DNA of 64,000 nucleotides from UBA9676 sp963730065 (GTDB taxonomy: Bacteria > Actinomycetota > Actinomycetes > Streptosporangiales > Streptosporangiaceae). Below the pieces are notes generated by a model. That model did no database searches, was not told the origin of the DNA, and was given only the letters and a program-made list of their open reading frames with translations. A program made the position numbers and the translations under genes. Below, piece after piece: positions 35,141 through 43,079 of this stretch; within the stretch, counting starts at the first letter, position 1; every line of letters begins with the position of its first letter. The DNA is taken from assembly GCA_963730065.1 (NCBI GenBank), contig CAVSQL010000001.1, forward strand, positions 304,142 through 368,141, in the 5' to 3' direction.

Positions 35141-36580
35141 CTACGCCGCGATCGGCTGGCGCCGTGCCCGCCACGCGGCCTCGGCTTCTCCCATCGGGGT
35201 GGAGGCCGGGCCGTGGGTAAAGGGCCAGATCTCCTCGGCGATGGCGCGCCAGTTGGCGGTGGCGGACAGCTCGCCGAGTACTGCGAACAGGCCCAGGTTG
35301 ATGCGCTGGAGGATCACGTATGACCGCGGGACGCTGATGTAGTCGGCGACAGGGCTGCGCACGTCGAAGAAGCGGCGCACGACGGCTGAGGCGTAGTCGC
35401 TGGTGATCGTCAGGGGCCCCGGTTCGCGGATGGTGTCGTAGAAGACAGCCAGGTGCTCGACGATCGCCTGGGTGCTGAGCGGCGCGCCGGGGCGCAGGAA
35501 TCCGGCGTTCTCCAGGCTGCGGCGGAATGCCTCCAAGTCATGCTCGACGCATACATTGCGGGCCATCTGCAGGAGCGGCTGCAGTTCGGCGGGGGTGAAG
35601 TGCTTGACGAGCCCGAAGTCGAGGAAGGTGACCCGGCCGCCGCGGTGGAACAGGTAGTTGCCCGGGTGCGGGTCGCCGTTGAAGGCGCGGACCTCGTACA
35701 GGCTGCGGAACACGAACCGGTAGATCGTCTCGGCGGCCAGATCGCGTTCTTGCTGGGGCCAGCTGGCGAGTTCGGCGAAGCGGGCCCCGCCGGACAGCTC
35801 GCTGGTCACCATCCTGCGGGTGGACAGCTCGCTGATGATCCCCGGGACATGGATGGTGGGATGGCCGTCGTAGTAGGCGGCCAGGAGACGCTGGTTGGCG
35901 GCCTCGCGACGGTAGTCAAGTTCCTCCACCACCCGGTCCCGCAGCTCGGCTATCAGCGCGTCGACGTCCTGGGCCGGCGCGGTGATGCGCAGCATCCGGC
36001 GCAGCAGCGCGACGTTGCGCAGGTCGGCCGCGATGGTCTCGGCGATGCCTGGGTACTGGACCTTGACGGCGACCGCGCGGCCGTCGAGGGTGACCGCACG
36101 GTGCACCTGCCCGATCGAGGCGGCGGCGATGGGTACCGGATCCCAGCGCGCGAACGCCCGCTCCGGCGGCAGCCCCAGTTCTTGCCTAACGACCTGCGCG
36201 GCGAGCTCGCCGCTCATCGGCGGGACGCTGTCCTGCAGGCGGGCCAAAGTGCGGCGGACGCCGGGGGACAGGCCGTCGTCGACGTAGCTGGCCATCTGGC
36301 CGATCTTCATCATGACGCCCTTCATGGTCCCCAGGGTGTCGGCGACGTCTTCGGCGGTCCGCAGGGCCAGATCCTCTCGCAGCAGCTGGCGCTGCTCACC
36401 CGCAGCCGCGAACAGCCGCGGCGCGCTGGCCGCGTAGCGGGCCCCGCCGCGCACGGCCAGCCGGAGCGCCGCCCGCGCGCGATCAAGCCGCAGCCCTCCA
36501 CGCCGATGGAGCAGGCCCATGGTCAGGGCCACCGTCGCGCCGCCGGCCATTACCGTGGCGAGGAGCTTTCTGGCCTTCAT
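35141..36580 (-). CDS. ABC1/AarF/UbiB-type atypical kinase
   Basis: 479 aa. N-terminal membrane anchor (about 5-23), then the atypical kinase: KIGQ motif (K92-Q95), Ala-rich loop AAASIGQVH (152-160) that replaces the glycine loop, VAVKVQYPG (K173), a catalytic segment FNGDPHPGNYLF and the metal loop VTFLDFGLVK. The family supports quinone synthesis and isoprenoid-lipid handling through an ATPase activity. The start overlaps the upstream DUF2236 gene by four bases (ATGA, 36577-36580), so they are coupled and share ECF promoter e. With YceI, also isoprenoid-binding, this strengthens a quinone/isoprenoid theme in the regulon. Confidence 0.9.
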   Translation of the reverse strand: MKARKLLATVMAGGATVALTMGLLHRRGGLRLDRARAALRLAVRGGARYAASAPRLFAAAGEQRQLLREDLALRTAEDVADTLGTMKGVMMKIGQMASYVDDGLSPGVRRTLARLQDSVPPMSGELAAQVVRQELGLPPERAFARWDPVPIAAASIGQVHRAVTLDGRAVAVKVQYPGIAETIAADLRNVALLRRMLRITAPAQDVDALIAELRDRVVEELDYRREAANQRLLAAYYDGHPTIHVPGIISELSTRRMVTSELSGGARFAELASWPQQERDLAAETIYRFVFRSLYEVRAFNGDPHPGNYLFHRGGRVTFLDFGLVKHFTPAELQPLLQMARNVCVEHDLEAFRRSLENAGFLRPGAPLSTQAIVEHLAVFYDTIREPGPLTITSDYASAVVRRFFDVRSPVADYISVPRSYVILQRINLGLFAVLGELSATANWRAIAEEIWPFTHGPASTPMGEAEAAWRARRQPIAA

Positions 36581-37467
36581 GCGGACCGCGCCGCGCGCAT
36601 CCGCAGGGTGATCCGCTGCCGCGCCTCGAGCACGCCAGGCTCACCAAGGAACATGGCATCAAGGACGCCGAGCGACTGCCGGAATTCCGCCCGGCGGCCC
36701 GGCGGCAGCGGCGGCGCGTCGTAGCCGTACATCTGCCGCGCCCACGCCGGGAGCACGGCGATGGCGGCGTCGCGGACATCCTGCCAGAACCCGGCGGCCT
36801 CCCCGTCCAGGCCCGGCGGATCGAGCAGGTAGGCCATTGACTCGGCGGCCGCTGGCGTGCAGCGCAGCTCAGACCGGACCGACGCGACGTACCGTTCGAG
36901 GTCCGCGACACTGGCGGGGACCAGCGGCCGGGGCACGCCAGCAAGCTCGGCCGCGACCACCATCTCCGCGACGTAGCGGTCACTGTCCACAGCCGACAGC
37001 GGCGTCCCGAACGCCCAGCTGGCAGCCAGGCTGGACTGGACCAGGGCCACATGCACCCACAGCAGCAGAGCCGGGTCGCCCGCCGCGTACGGGCGGCCGG
37101 TGACCGTGTTGACGCCGCGGACATGATCATGGATGCGGCGCACCCGGGCCGCGGCCCGCTCGGCCACCGCCCGCTCGCCGAAGGTGATCGTGGCCAGGTA
37201 GGCCGAGGTGGCGGCGAGCCTGCCGACCGGATCCCGGCGCCAGCCACTGTGCTGATCGACACCGGCCATCGCCAGCGGATGCAGCGCCTGCATCAGCAGA
37301 GACCGCAACCCCGCCACCGGCGCGGCCAGGTCCCTGCTCACCTGCCACGTGACGCTGGCAGGCCCGAAAAGTCCATCGTCTGCGGCATCTTCTGGCACAC
37401 CGGACACATACGCAGCCGCCGAGCGCTCGATAAGCCCGGTAGTGGCACCAGACAGATCCGCCGTCAC
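36577..37467 (-). CDS. DUF2236 (MpaB-like) oxygenase family protein
   Basis: 296 aa. Contains the DUF2236/latex-clearing and MpaB-type core: VTWQVSRDLAAPVAGLRSLL, MQALHPLAMAGVDQHSGW, an ARVRRIHDHVRG helix with conserved His, then DPALLLWVHVALVQSSL. These are haem- or metal-associated oxygenase-like proteins, mostly uncharacterised. Translationally coupled to the ABC1 kinase, and the first gene after ECF promoter e, about 180 bases upstream of the start. Confidence 0.85.
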   Translation of the reverse strand: MTADLSGATTGLIERSAAAYVSGVPEDAADDGLFGPASVTWQVSRDLAAPVAGLRSLLMQALHPLAMAGVDQHSGWRRDPVGRLAATSAYLATITFGERAVAERAAARVRRIHDHVRGVNTVTGRPYAAGDPALLLWVHVALVQSSLAASWAFGTPLSAVDSDRYVAEMVVAAELAGVPRPLVPASVADLERYVASVRSELRCTPAAAESMAYLLDPPGLDGEAAGFWQDVRDAAIAVLPAWARQMYGYDAPPLPPGRRAEFRQSLGVLDAMFLGEPGVLEARQRITLRMRAARSA

Positions 37468-37645
37468 CGTGGCACTCCTGACCCGCGGCCGGGCTCCCCG
37501 GGCTCAGGGCACCGGCGGCCGAAGACAGTACGGAACTTCGTGCCAGCCAAACGAATCAGCTCCTCAGGTTTCACGGCGACCCGGCCACCGTCGCCACTGT
37601 CCGGCTGAGCATGCCGGGCTTGCCCGGCGATCCTCAGCCGCTCGT

Positions 37646-37678
37646 CTACTAACACGGATAGGAGTTGGGGGCTGTTCA
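37646..37678 (-). promoter_or_regulatory. ECF (SigL-like) promoter e, DUF2236-ABC1 operon
   Basis: Minus strand TGAAC, N17, CGTGTTAGTAG. The leader to the ATG at 37467 is about 170 bases, with no obvious hairpin that I can name. Confidence 0.87.
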
Positions 37679-37755
37679 TTGTGGGCAGCTGACGATCAGC
37701 GGCGCGCGGCGGCATGGCAATCGCGCTGCGCTGCATCGGGGCGCGAGAGGCTGCT

Positions 37756-38268
37756 CTAGCCGGCGGAGGGGGTCGTCCCTCGCCGGTGCTCCGCCAGGAT
37801 CGCCAGCCTCTGCAAGGTGGCTTCCGGCGCCTCTCCCGTTGCCTCGTGCAGCTCGTGCAGAAGCAGCTCGGAGACCACGTGCAAGCCAGCCATGAAATTA
37901 CCCAGGCCGTCTGCGTCGTGCGGAGTGAGCGCTTCTACCGCCCAGGCTTCCAGCTCGGGCGAGTCGAGACTCGCGGTCAAGAGCCCGATCGCCAGTTGCA
38001 TGGCCGCTGCCAGGGTGTCGCCGGGCGCGCTCTTGCCGGGCGCGGTCTGGTCCAGGCCGGTGCCTGTGGCGCGCCGGGCGTTCCCGCGGTCCACGCGACG
38101 GCGTGGCCGCCAGCGGCGGCGTTGGGCCGGGGTGCCCGTCGTGTGGTCCTGCCGGCCGGCGGGCACGCCCGGCTGGCCGCGCCGGCGATGGATCCTCATA
38201 CCTGGCAACACGGGGCTGGCCGGGAGGTTGTTCACCGTCGGCTGCCGGGCGGACGTTTCGGCCGGCAA
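37756..38268 (-). CDS. Hypothetical protein with conserved helical C-terminus
   Basis: Up to 170 aa, start uncertain. The C-terminal half is clearly protein-like: AMQLAIGLLTASLDSPELEA, WAVEALTPHDADGLGNFMAG, LHVVSELLLHELHEATG, TLQRLAILAEHRRG, forming four amphipathic helices seen in an unnamed actinobacterial family. The N-terminal half is Arg/Pro/Gly-rich and may be non-coding, with a start between residues 60 and 90. The gene lies between promoter e and the M56 gene on the same strand. Function unknown. Confidence 0.5.
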   Translation of the reverse strand: MPAETSARQPTVNNLPASPVLPGMRIHRRRGQPGVPAGRQDHTTGTPAQRRRWRPRRRVDRGNARRATGTGLDQTAPGKSAPGDTLAAAMQLAIGLLTASLDSPELEAWAVEALTPHDADGLGNFMAGLHVVSELLLHELHEATGEAPEATLQRLAILAEHRRGTTPSAG

Positions 38269-38332
38269 CGAAATAGGACCAGCCGGCTGGACACCAGAGT
38301 GCGGCTGGCGAGCTGCCGATTGCGCCAGTCTG

Positions 38333-39280
38333 CTAGGCGGCTGGAAGCCGTCCTAGCGCGAGTGCGAGTACGGCTGGGGCCAGGGCCAGCACTACCGGGG
38401 TCAGGGCGAGCGCGGCGGCGATGGTGCCAAGCAGCCGCCGGCGTGCGCGGCCCAGAGGCTCGGCCGGGCCCAGCAGCCGGTGGATCCGCCGCACCGAGTC
38501 GGTAGCCGCCGCGGCGAGGGCCGGGGCGGGACTGGCAGTGGTAGCGAGGACGACCAGGGCGGTGGCGAGCAACCGCGGATCGCGGGCCCGTGCCGCCGCA
38601 TCGTCAGCGTGCAGCTCAACCAGCCGGGCTACCTGCTCGTCGGCGTCCCGCATCAGCGGCAGGAACGGGAGCACCAGGCGGCCGATCCGCGCCAGGGCCA
38701 GCAGCCGGTGGTGGTGGCCGGCCAGGTGAGCACGCTCGTGCGCCAGGACCGCATCCAGCTGGCCGGGATCCAGCGCCCGCACCGCGCCGGTGGTCAGGAT
38801 TACCGTCGGGTGCCGGCCGGCGACGCAGTACGCGTGCGGCTGCGCATGCTCCACCAGCACCGCCCCCAGGGCTGGCTCGGGATGGCCAACCAGCCGCGCC
38901 GTCTGCGCATGCCGCAGCGCCTGCCGCCCAGCGGCGCGGAAGTGAGTCATCGCGGTGAGCCCGGTCCGGGCGACGACAGCGCCCGCCAGAGACAGGCCAA
39001 GCGCGCCGACCGTAGCGCCGCCAGGCGTGCCGTAGGTGGCACGAAGCCGCAGCACGCAGGCCCCGATCAGGTGGCTCAGCCCGCCGCCGAGCGCGGTCGC
39101 GTGGACCGACAGCGTCAGGCCGGCCAGCCCCAGCGCGGCCACGGCCGACCATCCGGCAGCCAGGTAGGTGAGGATGGCCAGCAGCGGCGCCCGGTCCGGC
39201 CACCTGGCCCGGCTCAGCATCCGCGAGCCCAGCGTGCCGACACCGGCCGCGTACCCAACCAGCACCGCGGCGACGGTCAC
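38333..39280 (-). CDS. M56-family (BlaR1-like) membrane metallopeptidase
   Basis: 315 aa with four to five membrane helices and a cytosolic zinc-protease domain: AVLAHERAHLAGHHH carries HERAH (181-185), followed by an acidic QVARLVELHADDAA segment with the third ligand. It lacks the extracellular penicillin-binding sensor of BlaR1, as do most actinobacterial M56 proteins. It overlaps blaI by four bases (39277-39280), so the pair is coupled; by analogy with BlaR1/MecR1 it would cleave the BlaI repressor upon a membrane signal. Cotranscribed from ECF promoter f. Confidence 0.88.
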   Translation of the reverse strand: MTVAAVLVGYAAGVGTLGSRMLSRARWPDRAPLLAILTYLAAGWSAVAALGLAGLTLSVHATALGGGLSHLIGACVLRLRATYGTPGGATVGALGLSLAGAVVARTGLTAMTHFRAAGRQALRHAQTARLVGHPEPALGAVLVEHAQPHAYCVAGRHPTVILTTGAVRALDPGQLDAVLAHERAHLAGHHHRLLALARIGRLVLPFLPLMRDADEQVARLVELHADDAAARARDPRLLATALVVLATTASPAPALAAAATDSVRRIHRLLGPAEPLGRARRRLLGTIAAALALTPVVLALAPAVLALALGRLPAA

Positions 39281-39657
39281 CCGGCCTCCCCGGCCTCAGG
39301 CTCACCGAGCGCCTGGTCGAGCGCCTCGCGCAGCAGCGCAGCGTCATGCGGGCTCATCTGAAGCGCGAAATGCGCCAGGGCCGTGCGCCGGTCCGCGCTG
39401 GTGGCCAGCGCGTCGTTCATCAGCGCTGCGGTGTACCCGGACCGGGAACCGGTGGGCTCGTAGCGCCAGGCCCGGCCGTCCCGCTCCCGCCGCAGCCACC
39501 CCTTGCGGTACAGGTTGTCCATCACCGTCATCACGGTGGTGTAAGCCAGCGCCCGGTCCTCACGCAGATCCTCAACCATCTCGCGGACCAGCGTCGGCCG
39601 GCCCCGCTCCCACAACCGGTCCATGATCACGGCTTCCAGCTCACCGAATCGTCGCAT
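39277..39657 (-). CDS. BlaI/MecI/CopY-family transcriptional repressor
   Basis: 126 aa from ATG 39657. N-terminal winged helix typical of BlaI: GELEAVIMDRLWERGRPTLV, AYTTVMTVMDNLYRKGWLRR, DGRAWRYEPTGSRSGYTAAL; C-terminal dimer helices contain the region cleaved in MecI. It is coupled to the M56 peptidase. Family operators are TACTA/TAGTA- or TACA/TGTA-type dyads. Perfect CTACTA-N7-TAGTAG dyads overlay the -10 elements of the sigma gene (g) and promoter b, so BlaI probably represses the same regulon that the ECF sigma factor activates. It is itself behind ECF promoter f. Confidence 0.92.
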   Translation of the reverse strand: MRRFGELEAVIMDRLWERGRPTLVREMVEDLREDRALAYTTVMTVMDNLYRKGWLRRERDGRAWRYEPTGSRSGYTAALMNDALATSADRRTALAHFALQMSPHDAALLREALDQALGEPEAGEAG

Positions 39658-39702
39658 CCCTCACTCCCGGGCATGGCAGGCCGGCGACGTGCGCGCCGTC
39701 AC

Positions 39703-39735
39703 CTACTATCACGCATAGATTAAGCCAGCGGTTCA
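39703..39735 (-). promoter_or_regulatory. ECF (SigL-like) promoter f, blaI-M56
   Basis: Minus strand TGAAC, N17, CGTGATAGTAG, 46 bases upstream of the blaI ATG. Divergent from promoter g; the two -35 elements are 176 bases apart. Confidence 0.87.
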
Positions 39736-39910
39736 GGCGCATGCCAGATTTCTTCCGTCCAGCCTCCGTGCCGGCCGGGTCGGCCGGGCCACATCGCTGG
39801 GCCGTCTATGGCTTATGCCTGTTCAAGACCGGCCCCGCTGGTCTCAGGAAGCCATTTGGGCACTGCCGGAGTGCCGTCGGCGCTGCCCGCGGTCGCAGCA
39901 CCAGCTGCGG

Positions 39911-39943
39911 TGAACCAAACCCATCTACTATTCGTGATAGTAG
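39911..39943 (+). promoter_or_regulatory. ECF (SigL-like) promoter g, sigma gene (autoregulation)
   Basis: Plus strand TGAAC 39911-39915, N17, CGTG 39933-39936, in a perfect dyad CTACTA-N7-TAGTAG (39925-39943). The ATG of the sigma gene is at 39946, so transcription would begin at or just before the start codon (leaderless). Confidence 0.88.
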
Positions 39944-39945
39944 GT

Positions 39946-40491
39946 ATGTCTGCTTTCGCGAATGCTCCCAGCGGCCAGCTACCCGGCGACGCCGATGCCG
40001 CGATCCGCCAGCTGTACTCCCATCACGCCAAGGCCCTCCACGGCTACGTCGAGCATTTCTGCCCGGACGGGGCGAGCTCGGATGACATCGTGCAGGAAAC
40101 CTTCATCCGGGCCTGGCGCCACCTGCCGCAGCTGAGCGCCGATGACCGGCCCATCCGGCCATGGCTGTTCCGGGTCGCGCGCAACTTGCTGATCGACGCT
40201 GACCGGGCCGCACGGGCCCGGCCGGTGACCGTGCAAGAACAGCCGGACGAGGAAGCCGGGACCGATCCCGGGCTTGACCAGGTCCTTGACCGGGAACTCG
40301 TTTCCGCCGCCCTCCAGCAGCTATCGCCCGCCCACCAGGCCGTGCTCGTGCAGACCTTTTACCACGGGGGGACCCTGTCGACGGTCGCCCGCGAGCTCGG
40401 CATACCGCACGGCACGGCCAGATCACGGCTCCACTACGCGCTGCATGCACTGCGCCAGCAGCTGCAAGACCACGACGCGATCGCGTGCTGA
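39946..40491 (+). CDS. ECF RNA polymerase sigma factor, SigL-like
   Basis: 181 aa from ATG 39946. Region 2: IRQLYSHHAKALHGYVEHF, SSDDIVQETFIRAWRHLP, RPWLFRVARNLLIDADR. Region 4: LSPAHQAVLVQTFYHGGTLS, VARELGIPHGTARSRLHYAL. It resembles mycobacterial SigL along its length (RALYDEHA, DVVQETLLRAW, SRLHYAVRALR), whose known promoters are of TGAACC...CGTG type, matching the eight promoters here. The gene carries such a promoter itself. The start codon of a 4-TM protein overlaps its stop (TGATG), in the position of an anti-sigma factor, but that protein has no zinc-anti-sigma motif. Confidence 0.93.
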   Translation: MSAFANAPSGQLPGDADAAIRQLYSHHAKALHGYVEHFCPDGASSDDIVQETFIRAWRHLPQLSADDRPIRPWLFRVARNLLIDADRAARARPVTVQEQPDEEAGTDPGLDQVLDRELVSAALQQLSPAHQAVLVQTFYHGGTLSTVARELGIPHGTARSRLHYALHALRQQLQDHDAIAC

Positions 40492-41105
40492 TGAACAGCC
40501 GCCTGCCCGAGGACATCGCGGCCGCCGATGCCTCCAGCAAGACGGCCTCACCGGCCCCCGGCAGCCGGCCCGTCCAGCGCCTGACCGCCGTTCTGCTGCT
40601 CGCCGCGGCGGCGCTGGACCTGATCCGGTGCAGCCTTGTCCCTATGGCGGCCCCGCACCCGGCGCCGGCCGCTGGGCTGATCGCGGCCGGGCTTGCCGCA
40701 GCCGCCCTGAGCGTGCGGACCGCGCGGGGATGCCAGGCCGGATGGCGCTGGTCAAGCTGGGCGGCACTGCTGATCGGCGCCATGTCGGCACCACAAGCGG
40801 CCGCGTCCGGCTTCCACAGCCCATACACGATCCCCGACATCGCCACCGCCGCCCTAGGGGTACTGCTGACCGTGGCTGTCCTGGCCACAGCCGGCCGGAC
40901 CGGGCAGGCAGGACAACACACCGAAAACTCCTGCGTCATAACCAGGGACCACCCGATGAGCCACCTCGCCTCTGCCCCTACACCCGCCCACGACGCGCGC
41001 GGCGCCCGCGCAGATGCCAGGCCTGCGCTGGGCGTCCGGCACAGCGAGCGCACTGCCGCCCTGGAGGCTGGAAGAAGGTCCCCTACAGGCCGCGGGGGAA
41101 GGTAA
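40491..41105 (+). CDS. 4-TM membrane protein coupled to the sigma factor
   Basis: 204 aa. The ATG at 40491-40493 shares its A with the TGA of the sigma gene, so it is translationally coupled. An N-terminal cytosolic tail of about 28 residues precedes four hydrophobic helices (about 29-50, 58-80, 90-108, 122-140); the C-terminal 60 residues are disordered and His/Arg/Ala-rich. No HxxxCxxC zinc motif is present. Genomic position makes a membrane-bound regulator of the sigma factor the best guess, but nothing in the sequence proves it. The end overlaps the convergent gene by 23 bases. Confidence 0.6.
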   Translation: MNSRLPEDIAAADASSKTASPAPGSRPVQRLTAVLLLAAAALDLIRCSLVPMAAPHPAPAAGLIAAGLAAAALSVRTARGCQAGWRWSSWAALLIGAMSAPQAAASGFHSPYTIPDIATAALGVLLTVAVLATAGRTGQAGQHTENSCVITRDHPMSHLASAPTPAHDARGARADARPALGVRHSERTAALEAGRRSPTGRGGR

Positions 41106-41868
41106 TCGTCTCGGGAGCGACTAGCGGGGTTCCGATCTCAAGCTGGATCTGGGCGTGCCGGTTGAGGGGAATGCCGCGGGGGTTGCCCGCGTAGCGCTGG
41201 CCGTTATAGATCGCGACAACACGGCCGGTGGCCGGGCCCAGCTGATGTGGCCCAAGGGGCTGGCCCCACTCGTCGAAGAAGTCGCCCAGGGTGTAGGTGC
41301 GCCGGATCGGGGACTCGATGTGAATGATGCCATCGGCGGCATGGGTGTGCAGCCAGTAGAAGCAGGTGCCGCTGGAGACGAACGGGCCCTGCGCGGTGCT
41401 CTGGGCCTGTGCGCCGGGGACCCCGATCCCGGCGGGGACCTGGCGGGGCGAGCCGTTCACGAAGATGGTCAGGTGGGCGTGGATGTGGAAGACGGTCTGC
41501 TCACTGGACTGGCAGCCGATCCCGTCGACGTCCGTACCGGTGGCAGCGGCGGCGGTGCTCGCCAGCGGCGCGGCGCGGGGGATCGGGACGCCTTCGGGTC
41601 CCGCCGGCCCGGGAGAGCCGGGCGGCCGGAGGGTCCCCAGCGAGGCGAGCGAGGAGAGCTTCAGCTGCGGCGTGCCGCCAGTCCCCAGGTTCGAGCCGCC
41701 GCCGCTCCCGGCGACCGCGAGCGTGATGCCCACAGCCGCGGCGGTCACCACGACCGCCACGCCGATCCCGGCCACCCAACTGCGACGCCGCCTCCGCCGC
41801 GCCTCCAGGGCTCGCATCTTGGTGATCTTCTCCCGGGCCTGCTGCCGGTTCCTGCTGCCCTTGGACAC
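41083..41868 (-). CDS. Membrane-anchored His-rich extracytoplasmic protein, unknown
   Basis: 261 aa from GTG 41868 (GAGAGG eight bases upstream; another GTG three codons earlier is possible). Cytosolic basic start (MSKGSRNRQQAREKITKMRA), one helix (WVAGIGVAVVVTAAAVGIT), then an exported domain with HIHAHLTIFVNGSPR, GIGCQ, CFYWLHTHAADGIIHIESP and FFDEWGQPLG. The His and Cys cluster suggests metal binding. The pattern belongs to an unnamed actinobacterial family often placed near DUF3105-type proteins. No ECF promoter lies upstream; it is transcribed toward the sigma gene pair and overlaps its partner by 23 bases. Confidence 0.75.
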   Translation of the reverse strand: MSKGSRNRQQAREKITKMRALEARRRRRRSWVAGIGVAVVVTAAAVGITLAVAGSGGGSNLGTGGTPQLKLSSLASLGTLRPPGSPGPAGPEGVPIPRAAPLASTAAAATGTDVDGIGCQSSEQTVFHIHAHLTIFVNGSPRQVPAGIGVPGAQAQSTAQGPFVSSGTCFYWLHTHAADGIIHIESPIRRTYTLGDFFDEWGQPLGPHQLGPATGRVVAIYNGQRYAGNPRGIPLNRHAQIQLEIGTPLVAPETITFPRGL

Positions 41869-41912
41869 CGCGTGCACCTCTCAATTGAGCCGGTCACCTA
41901 AGGACCGCTGGG

Positions 41913-43005
41913 TCAGCTGGGCGGGGCGAAGACGATGTGGCCCTCGACGTGGGCCGCCGTCGGCCCGTCCGCGATGTGCCGGACCGTGCAGGCTGTTGCG
42001 GAGCAGTCGATGACGATCGTCTGGGCGCCGCCCTCGCTGGCGACGACAAGCTCGCCCCCGTGTATCCCCGCCCTGGTCAGCTCCGCCCCCGGCAGCCGCA
42101 GGATGCTGTTCGTGCCGGGATGGCGGTTGCCCGGTGAGCGGCGATCGGCCACATACGCGGCCCAGGCCCGGCTGAAGCCGGCCGGAACGAACGCGGCGCT
42201 TTCCACTCCGATGTCGCCGCCCGCCGCCAACGGTGACCGGGCGATGAGCCTGGTCTTCCCGCCGGGACCGATCGCCCAGACCCGCCCGGTCGTCTCGTCG
42301 GGGGCAACCAGGTCACCACCGAAGGAGCCGAACGACAATGGTGCGACCGCGATCCCTCCCTCGACCCTCGGCGCGTGTGAGGCAATCGTGGTGACCCGGC
42401 CCGCGCAGTCCACCCCGAAAACGGTCGTGCCGCCCCGCACCGTCGCGGTGACCAGCAGGCGGTAACCGAACCGGCCGACGTCGTCGAACGCGATCCCGTC
42501 CGGCCGCACACCGGGAAGGCTTGCGAAACGCCGTGTCTGCCCCTGCTTGTCGATGCTGATCACACCCGGGGAGCCGTTCGGCTCGAGGGCGTACGTGGCA
42601 TCCTTGCCGAACGAGCAGCCCAGCCCAGTGACCCGCCTGCCCGCCGGCATGGCGATGTACGGCTCGGGCCCAACAGCGGTGGTGTAGCCACCGCTTCCGC
42701 GCGCGAACGGCACTGGCTGCCCAGACGTGCTGAGCAGGAACAGCGCCGGCGGCCGCGACCGTGAGCCGCCCATCGCCTCGCGGGCCGGTGAGGTCGACCA
42801 CGCCCGGAACGTGGCGGAAGCGCACCCAGCGGGCAGGGAAGGTGGCGCGAGCCCTGGCCGCGGCGGGCGCGCCGTCGCCGCAACCCGCCAGCCATAGACC
42901 CAGCCCGATGATGAGAAGAAGGAGAATGAAGGAGGCCCCGGCTCTTCGCCTGCGGCGGGATGTCCAGCGGCCGGGACCGCCAATGCTGGCAGCTCTGTAA
43001 ACCAT
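41913..43005 (-). pseudogene. Lipoprotein with a beta-propeller-like domain, one frameshift
   Basis: From ATG 43005 (GGAGGG upstream): basic start, membrane helix ending in the lipobox LWLAGC, then FPARWVRFRHVPGVVDLTG and RLTVAAAG. Near 42745 the frame must shift by one base to continue as LFLLSTSGQPVPFARGSGGY and the propeller repeats (YALEPNGSPGVISIDKQGQT, RPDGIAFDDVGRFGYRLLVT, GGDLVAPDETTGRVWAIGP, GIHGGELVVASEGG) to the stop at 41913. Without the shift the product would be a 365-aa SMP-30/NHL-like lipoprotein. The single shift may be a real mutation or a base-calling error. Expressed from ECF promoter h. Confidence 0.7.
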
Positions 43006-43079
43006 GCCGTCGCCCTCCCAGGTTCGGATTCTGCGCGGGCCACCACGACACGAAATAGCCCCGGCCGGTCGGCAGGCGG

